Below are positions 59,293 through 64,000 of a stretch of 64,000 bases of DNA, in pieces. The stretch comes from Porticoccus litoralis. Its GTDB lineage: Bacteria; Pseudomonadota; Gammaproteobacteria; Pseudomonadales; Porticoccaceae. A program made the translations under genes and the position numbers. The notes under the pieces were generated by a model, which saw nothing but the letters and a program-made list of their open reading frames with translations, was not told the origin of the DNA and did not search any database. Location of the stretch: assembly GCF_030676955.1 (NCBI RefSeq), contig NZ_JAUUUU010000003.1:62001-126000 (forward strand), read 5' to 3'. Numbering within the stretch: position 1 is the stretch's first letter; the number at the start of each line of letters is the position of its first letter.

Positions 59293-60018
59293 ATGGATAA
59301 ATTTTTCAAAGCCAAAGAGCGTGGCAGTACCCAACTGCCCTGGCTCAGCAGCTACCACAGCTTCTCCTTCAACCACTATTACGACCCGGCGCACATGGGT
59401 TTTGGGCCGCTGCGGGTACTCAACGAGGACCATGTCGCACCCGGCGGTAAATTTGACACCCACGGCCATCAGAGTGCGCAAATTATCAGCCTGGTGACCT
59501 ACGGCACCATGTACCACGAGGACAGCAGCGGCCATACCTCGCTACTGCAACCTGGCGACTATCAGCTGATGAATGCTGGTAGCGGTATTACCCACAGTGA
59601 GGCCAACGCAAAAGGCAATGAGCCGATGGGATTTATCCTGTTGTGGGTGCTGCCCAGACACCATGGTGGACTGCCCAACTACCAGTACAAACGCTTTGAA
59701 GAAAGCGCTCCCCTGCAACTGGTCGCCAGTGGTGCACCCGATGCCCAGGCCTTCTTGCTGGATCAGGATATCCATATCTGGCAATTGCGCCTCGCCAACG
59801 GCGGTGAGCTGTTACACCCGCTACAAACGGGCTGGATACGCCGCCTCCAACTTATCGAAGGGTCACTGACCATTGACCATCAAACACTAGGTCCCGGCGA
59901 TGGAATGATTCCCGCGCCCGGAAACGCCACTGAATACCTAGCCGGGCAAGATAGTCTGGCCCTGGTCTTCGACGTACCCCAACATCTTTACCAAGGACAT
60001 ATTGATGAAACCCATTGA
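59293..60018 (+). CDS. Pirin family protein (quercetin 2,3-dioxygenase-like)
   Basis: A 241-residue bicupin of the pirin/YhhW type. The metal ligands are in FDTHGHQSAQIISLV (two histidines near 57-59) and GSGITHSEANAKG (histidine and glutamate near 101-103). The N-terminal segment SFSFNHYYDPAHMGFGPLRV is a pirin signature. Related proteins can oxidise quercetin; the natural substrate is unknown. Its end overlaps the start of the nitroreductase gene by 14 bases. AGGGGGTG precedes the ATG. Confidence 0.93.
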   Translation: MDKFFKAKERGSTQLPWLSSYHSFSFNHYYDPAHMGFGPLRVLNEDHVAPGGKFDTHGHQSAQIISLVTYGTMYHEDSSGHTSLLQPGDYQLMNAGSGITHSEANAKGNEPMGFILLWVLPRHHGGLPNYQYKRFEESAPLQLVASGAPDAQAFLLDQDIHIWQLRLANGGELLHPLQTGWIRRLQLIEGSLTIDHQTLGPGDGMIPAPGNATEYLAGQDSLALVFDVPQHLYQGHIDETH

Positions 60019-60595
60019 ACAACACAGCATCGAGCAACTTTTCACAGAAGCACGCACCTACAGCCACTGGCAGGATCGTGGCATTGCCGCCGATACCCTT
60101 CGTCAGCTCTACCAACTGGCAGCCATGGGCCCCACCAGCATGAATGCCCATCCGGGACGGTTTGTATTTTTAACCACCCCCGCCAGCAAGCAGCGGTTAT
60201 TGCCGGCTTTGGCTGAAGGCAATCGGGACAAAACCCTGTCGGCACCGGTCACCGTTATCGTCGCCCACGACCCGACGTTCTACCGCCACCTGCCAGAACT
60301 GTTCCCTCACATGGACGGCGCGGAAAAGATGTTTGCCGACAACGAAGAGTTATCCAACAGCACGGCTTTTCGCAACGGCACCCTTCAGGGTGCCTGGCTG
60401 ATTATGGCCGCCCGCGCCCTAGGGCTGGACTGCGGGCCCATGTCCGGCTTTGATAACGGCAAAATCGATGACATTTTCTTTGCTGAAAACGGCTGGCAAT
60501 CTAACTTTCTGATCAACCTGGGCTAGGGCGATCACGACGCACTGTATGCACGGGGCAAGCGGCTGGATTTTGAAGAAGCTTGTCTCCTGCTCTAG
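60005..60595 (+). pseudogene. rutE: RutE/HadB-type nitroreductase interrupted by in-frame TAG
   Basis: Residues 1-173 match malonic semialdehyde reductase RutE and related nitroreductases: RQLYQLAAMGPTSMNAHPGRFVFL (about 35-58), FRNGTLQGAWLIMAARALGLDCGPMSGFDN (about 119-148) and the end SNFLINLG. A TAG at 60524-60526 follows NLG, where the family has tyrosine in NLGYGD. After it the same frame continues with GDHDALYARGKRLDFEEACLLL, split here by nothing else, and ends at TAG 60593-60595, the normal family C-terminus. One base change (TAC/TAT to TAG) therefore removes 22 residues. This may be a pseudogene, a tolerated truncation or a sequencing error. Confidence 0.8.
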
Positions 60596-60672
60596 CGCGT
60601 TCTCCTTACACCTCGGCAAACCCTTGGATATCGAGACAACACCCAATCATTTATATTTAAGCGTGATCAATG

Positions 60673-60699
60673 ACTGTGCCACCATTTTGGTGGCACAGT
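60673..60699. other. Strong hairpin after the nitroreductase gene
   Basis: ACTGTGCCACCA (60673-60684) pairs perfectly with TGGTGGCACAGT (60688-60699) around a 3-base loop. It lies 78 bases past the end of the nitroreductase reading frame. No T run follows immediately, so it may be a terminator variant or a repeat-like element. Confidence 0.6.
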
Positions 60700-60749
60700 A
60701 GCCTAGAAATTTTTGTTGCCATTTCGCTTAAACCAACTACCCACGTTGA

Positions 60750-61295
60750 ATGCCCGTTATGATTTATCAGATTCTCGACCAATCAAACCATGCAGCGATA
60801 ACTGAACTGTTCACTAGTGTATTCACTGCATCTGAGGGCGAGAAGGAAGGAACATTGATTGGCAAACTTGCTTCAGAGTTGGCATCAACGATCGACAATG
60901 ACGAAACGATCAGCGTCGGTGCATTTGAAAACAACACTCTCGTTGGCGCTATTTTTTTCACTCGTCTGCATTTTAAGCATGCTATCAGCGTTTATATGCT
61001 GGCACCGGTAGCCATAAGTGACGAACACCAAGGCGAAGGGATCGGGCAGGCGCTAATAAAATCTGGACTTAACGAGCTCAAAAAACGCTCTGTTCATGTT
61101 GCCGTAACCTATGGCGACCCTGCTTTCTATTCAAAGGTAGGGTTTCAGGCACTTTCAGAAAATGTCCTTCAGGCCCCGCAGAAGCTTTCCATGCCGTTTG
61201 GTTGGCTTGGTCAATCTCTGACCTATGAGCCTATCCCAGTAATTAATGAACGTCCCATGTGTGTTAAAGCCTTCAACAACCCTGTTTATTGGTAA
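60750..61295 (+). CDS. GNAT family N-acetyltransferase (YhbS-like)
   Basis: A 181-residue acetyltransferase of the COG3153 type. The acetyl-CoA-binding motif A is clear: LAPVAISDEHQGEGIGQALIKSGL near residue 86, followed by VAVTYGDPAFYSKVGF. The substrate is unknown. The start at 60750 or ATG 60759 has no evident ribosome-binding site. The gene is richer in A and T and less biased in codon use than its neighbours, which hints at a recent arrival, although it carries no mobility marks. Confidence 0.88.
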   Translation: MPVMIYQILDQSNHAAITELFTSVFTASEGEKEGTLIGKLASELASTIDNDETISVGAFENNTLVGAIFFTRLHFKHAISVYMLAPVAISDEHQGEGIGQALIKSGLNELKKRSVHVAVTYGDPAFYSKVGFQALSENVLQAPQKLSMPFGWLGQSLTYEPIPVINERPMCVKAFNNPVYW

Positions 61296-61333
61296 GCCTA
61301 AAAAATATCTGATTGCCCGATAATTTTCGAAAA

Positions 61334-61359
61334 AAAACCAGAGTAAAAACTCCGGTTTT
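61334..61359. terminator. Terminator between GNAT gene and leuA
   Basis: An 11-bp stem with one mismatch (AAAACCAGAGT with ACTCCGGTTTT, 4-base loop) has A and T runs at its edges. It suits leuA on the minus strand best and may serve both convergent genes. Confidence 0.8.
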
Positions 61360-61384
61360 CCAATAGCTATTCTCTTTTATTTTT

Positions 61385-63076
61385 TTATGCAGATTCCAGT
61401 TCCTGCGCTTTTAATGTCACATTATCACTACAGCGATTAAGCCCATTAAAGATGGCCTTTATGGCTGCACTGATAATATTGCGGTGCACCCCCACGCCAA
61501 ACATGGCCGGGCCGTCGTCAATCTGCATTTCCAGATAACAGACCGCCTCCACTTCCGAGCCGGTGCCCAGGGCGTGTTCGTGGTAGTCGATGACGCGGAT
61601 ATTGCCGCCCAGGGCTTTGACCGCCGCGTCGATGGTGCCGTTGCCAATGCCGTTGACGGTTCTGGCTGCGCCGTTCTCCATAAACTGGATCTGGACCTCG
61701 GTGGCACCCTTGTTGCCGTGACTGTGGATGGTGACATCCGCGTCGGCCAGGCTGTAGGCACCGCTATCCTGTAAATATTCCTGTTCAAACAGGGCAAAGA
61801 TATCCGCACTGGTCGCCTCTCGACCTTCCCGGTCGGTAAAGGCTTTTACCACACGGCTGAATTCAATCTGCAGGCGACGCGGCAGTTCCAGGCCATACTG
61901 TTGCTGCAACAGGAAGCTCACCCCGCCCTTACCCGACTGGCTGTTGACGCGGACGACAGCCTCGTAACCCCGGCCCAGATCAGCGGGATCAATGGTCAGG
62001 TAGGGAAGCTCCCAGATTTCGCCATCCCGCCGCTGTGCAAAACCTTTCTTGATGGCATCCTGATGGGAACCGGAAAAGGCGGTGAATACCAGTTCGCCAG
62101 CATAGGGGTGACGGGGGTGCACGGGAATCTGATTGTATTCCTCCACTGTATGCCGAATCGTATCGATACGTGTAAAGTCCAGGCCCGGGTCCACTCCCTG
62201 GCTATAGAGATTCAGGGCCAGCGTGACGATATCCACATTGCCGGTGCGCTCGCCGTTACCAAACAGGCAGCCTTCCACCCGGTCGGCGCCAGCCATTTGT
62301 GCCAGCTCTGCCGCCGCCACGGCGGTACCGCGGTCATTGTGGGGATGTACACTGATAATAATGCTCTCCCGGTTAGCGAGGTTCCGGTCCATCCACTCGA
62401 TCTGGTCAGCGTAGACATTAGGCGTGGCCATCTCCACCGTGGCAGGCAGGTTGAGGATCATCCTGTTCTCCGGTGTCGGCTGCCAGATGGCAGTTACCGC
62501 ATCACACACCTCTTTCACCACTTCGAGTTCTGCACCGGAAAACACTTCAGGGGAGTATTCATACACCCATTCCGTCTCAGGGTACTGGCTGGAGTACTGC
62601 CTGATCCAGCGGGTACCCTGCTCGGCAATGGCTTTCACACCGGCGATATCGGTGTTGTAGACAATGCGCCTGAACTGAGGTGCCACGGGGTTATACATAT
62701 GAATAATCACCCGCCGGGCACCCTGCACCGCCTCAACGGTGCGCGCAATCAAGTCCTCCCGCGCCTGGGTCAACACCTCGATGGTGACGTCTTCGGGGAT
62801 ACGGTTTTCCTCAATCAGGCGACGTACAAAATTAAACTCTGTCTCGGAGGCAGCGGGGAACGCCACTTCAATTTCCTTGAAGCCGATCTCAACCAGCATG
62901 TCGAAAAAACGCAACTTGGTTTCCACCGACATGGGGTCAATCAGCGATTGATTGCCATCACGCAAATCGGTGCTCATCCAGATGGGTGGTTTTTCGATGG
63001 TGCGACCGGGCCAGCGGCGGTCATGCATTTGTACCGGGTCAAAGGCTCGGTATTTGCTGGCAGGGTTACTGATCAT
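61385..63076 (-). CDS. leuA: 2-isopropylmalate synthase (long form)
   Basis: First committed step of leucine synthesis, condensing acetyl-CoA with 2-oxoisovalerate. The 563-residue length marks the LeuA form of Pseudomonas and actinobacteria. Motifs include WMSTDLRDGNQSLIDPMS (metal and substrate site), FKEIEVAFPAASETEF, ISVHPHNDRGTAVAAAEL with two metal histidines, EGCLFGNGERTGNVDIVTL, and a C-terminal regulatory LeuA domain (about 430-560, ATEVQIQFMENGAARTVNGI). The start at 63076 has GGAGAG 7-12 bases upstream. The leader contains a terminator-like hairpin, and an Lrp/AsnC gene is divergent. Confidence 0.97.
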   Translation of the reverse strand: MISNPASKYRAFDPVQMHDRRWPGRTIEKPPIWMSTDLRDGNQSLIDPMSVETKLRFFDMLVEIGFKEIEVAFPAASETEFNFVRRLIEENRIPEDVTIEVLTQAREDLIARTVEAVQGARRVIIHMYNPVAPQFRRIVYNTDIAGVKAIAEQGTRWIRQYSSQYPETEWVYEYSPEVFSGAELEVVKEVCDAVTAIWQPTPENRMILNLPATVEMATPNVYADQIEWMDRNLANRESIIISVHPHNDRGTAVAAAELAQMAGADRVEGCLFGNGERTGNVDIVTLALNLYSQGVDPGLDFTRIDTIRHTVEEYNQIPVHPRHPYAGELVFTAFSGSHQDAIKKGFAQRRDGEIWELPYLTIDPADLGRGYEAVVRVNSQSGKGGVSFLLQQQYGLELPRRLQIEFSRVVKAFTDREGREATSADIFALFEQEYLQDSGAYSLADADVTIHSHGNKGATEVQIQFMENGAARTVNGIGNGTIDAAVKALGGNIRVIDYHEHALGTGSEVEAVCYLEMQIDDGPAMFGVGVHRNIISAAIKAIFNGLNRCSDNVTLKAQELESA

Positions 63077-63108
63077 AATGCTCTCCAAAGGCGGTTGTTT
63101 AACCCCTG

Positions 63109-63166
63109 AAAAAAAGCCGGTACCTGATTGCAGGCAAAGCGGGTAACCAGCCATTAACGGTACCGG
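63109..63166 (-). promoter_or_regulatory. Possible attenuator hairpin in the leuA leader
   Basis: On the minus strand CCGGTACC (complement of 63159-63166) and GGTACCGG (complement of 63117-63124) can pair across 34 bases, followed by C and seven T residues (complement of 63109-63115), 33 bases before the leuA start. A short reading frame on the same strand starting at 63204 overlaps it but has only three leucine codons. Attenuation is inference. Confidence 0.45.
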
Positions 63167-63302
63167 TGGGCTTCTGGCCCATTTCTTTTTCTCAGGACAG
63201 GGTCAGTTTAATGCGCACGAAGAACAATTTTATTGCCATTTATATGTTGATTTATCTTGTTTGCGCAATAATATACTTCATATACAAACTATTGAGCAAT
63301 TT

Positions 63303-63764
63303 ATGGAATACGATCACTTTGACAGGGCAATTCTTCGCAAGTTACAGCGGGATGGCCGCATCTCCAATCAGGACCTGGCGGAATCCGTTAATCTGTCCCC
63401 TTCCCCCTGCCTGCGCCGGGTGCGCCGCCTGGAAGAGGAAGGTGTGATTGTGGGCTATACCGCGCGTCTTAACGCCCGCAAGCTGGGGCTTAAATTGATG
63501 GCGTTTATCCAGATCAGCATGGACAAGCACACACCTGAGCGCTTTGCCGGGTTTGAGTCCGCCGTGGCCAATTACCCTGAAGTTCTTGAGTGCCACCTGA
63601 TCACCGGCCAAGCCGCAGATTACCAGCTGAAGGTGGTAGTGGAGGATATGGATGGGTACCAGCAATTCCTGCTGAACAAGATTACCCGAATCGAAGGCGT
63701 TACCGGTGTTCAGTCCTCATTTGTGCTGAAATCACCTCAAAATACCTCTGTGTTACCGGTGTAA
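63303..63764 (+). CDS. Lrp/AsnC family transcriptional regulator
   Basis: A 153-residue Lrp/AsnC protein. The winged helix-turn-helix (about 5-60) reads DRAILRKLQRDGRISNQDLA, then VNLSPSPCLRRVRRLEEEGVI. The C-terminal RAM domain (about 66-145) holds VLECHLITGQAADYQLKVVV and the end GVTGVQSSFVLK. Start ATG 63303 gives the family N-terminus; a start at 63261 is in frame but unsupported. It is divergent from leuA and upstream of a gene that may be putA, so it could respond to leucine or proline; neither is shown. Confidence 0.93.
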   Translation: MEYDHFDRAILRKLQRDGRISNQDLAESVNLSPSPCLRRVRRLEEEGVIVGYTARLNARKLGLKLMAFIQISMDKHTPERFAGFESAVANYPEVLECHLITGQAADYQLKVVVEDMDGYQQFLLNKITRIEGVTGVQSSFVLKSPQNTSVLPV

Positions 63765-63928
63765 GCCAAGAGCATTTGTTCGACTTCTAGCACCGTTTCA
63801 AACACTTATAATTTCAGTCTCTTTGGTGTTTCTGCCGTTTATCAAGTGAGTTTTGCCGGTAAATCCTGTCGAAACCTGTCTCAACCCGATCCATACTAAG
63901 TTCATGTTACCTGCAAGTATGGGCACGT

Positions 63929-64000
63929 ATGTCTCTCACTGATCTCAGAACCCGGATACAAGCAGCGACCTGTGCTGACGAACAGGCCTGTGTTGATGAG
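63929..64000 (+). CDS. 5' end of an unidentified gene, possibly putA
   Basis: A reading frame opens with ATG at 63929 and stays open to the window edge (MSLTDLRTRIQAATCADEQA and four more residues). The pattern LRxRIxAATxADE resembles the start of some proline dehydrogenase/P5C dehydrogenase proteins, which are often next to Lrp/AsnC regulators. With only 24 residues visible the assignment is tentative. No clear ribosome-binding site is seen. Confidence 0.4.
   Translation, partial: MSLTDLRTRIQAATCADEQACVDE

Noticed and set aside
61901..63109. 402-codon open frame opposite leuA
   Set aside because: leuA is unmistakable on the minus strand. The opposite frame is a compositional shadow without family resemblance.
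1..64000. CRISPR arrays, tRNA or rRNA genes, insertion sequences and integrases
   Set aside because: Looked for by eye on both strands. I saw no repeat-spacer pattern, cloverleaf with CCA end, rRNA block or transposase-like protein.

Overview
The window reads as a stretch of housekeeping chromosome from a free-living gammaproteobacterium of moderate GC content. The best fit is the Pseudomonadales/Cellvibrionales neighbourhood (Spongiibacter/Zhongshania-like marine or soil lineages). Pointers are a Crc-type ExoIII homologue near slmA/argB, a long membrane-anchored AlgC-type phosphohexomutase after coaBC, the metX-metW-DUF4426-rdgB block, ubiC-ubiA-phoB-phoR, ftsY-ftsE-ftsX-rpoH, and a long-form leuA. 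The assignment is by gene content and order only. I see no tRNA, rRNA, CRISPR array, insertion sequence or prophage.

Layout. 1-646 is the 5' part of transketolase, reading out of the window. A 28-bp operator-like palindrome separates it from a compact S-adenosylmethionine-cycle operon (sahR-like regulator, metK, ahcY, metF, then rsmE; 797-6010). A GGDEF-EAL protein and convergent secB follow. 8.6-16.2 kb is the accessory island of the window: acetone carboxylase subunits gamma, alpha and beta (acxC, acxB, acxA on the minus strand) behind a near-perfect sigma-54 promoter, with a divergent AcxR/AcoR-type enhancer-binding activator. 16.3-23.4 kb holds a DUF2721 protein, an RND efflux pump with its adaptor, an LpxH-like phosphoesterase and UDP-glucose dehydrogenase. 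23.8-27.5 kb is a tightly overlapping series gshA-acpH-dsbB-lrgA-lrgB, followed by rsd. 28.1-33.2 kb carries FKBP isomerase, TIGR02444, elbB, a tandem universal stress protein, trmB, DUF423 and rpoH. 33.3-46.7 kb carries ftsX/ftsE/ftsY, rsmD, coaD, mutM, an orphan exbD, rpmG/rpmB, radC, coaBC, algC-like, argB, slmA, DUF4124 and crc-like.

From 46.8 kb come metX-metW, DUF4426, rdgB, ubiC, ubiA, a Pho box with phoB-phoR, a DUF482 acyltransferase, a SYLF lipid-binding protein, an ICMT-like and a DUF938 methyltransferase, yaaA and an M48 metalloprotease. At 58.6-60.6 kb is a cluster in visible decay: a LysR regulator that has lost its DNA-binding half abuts a DoxX-pirin-nitroreductase set whose last gene has an in-frame amber codon. 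leuA, with a possible attenuator in its leader, lies divergent from an Lrp/AsnC regulator. The first codons of another gene, perhaps putA, close the window.

Functional threads: methyl-cycle metabolism appears twice (sahR operon; metXW). Envelope biogenesis and division recur (secB, ftsEXY, slmA, LpxH-like, DsbB, LrgAB). The acetone carboxylase module is the main catabolic trait. I found no convincing wholly undescribed system. The items most worth a second look are the broken LysR/RutE-type cluster, the extreme codon bias of acxABC, the strongly degenerate Crc active site, and several unassigned palindromes.
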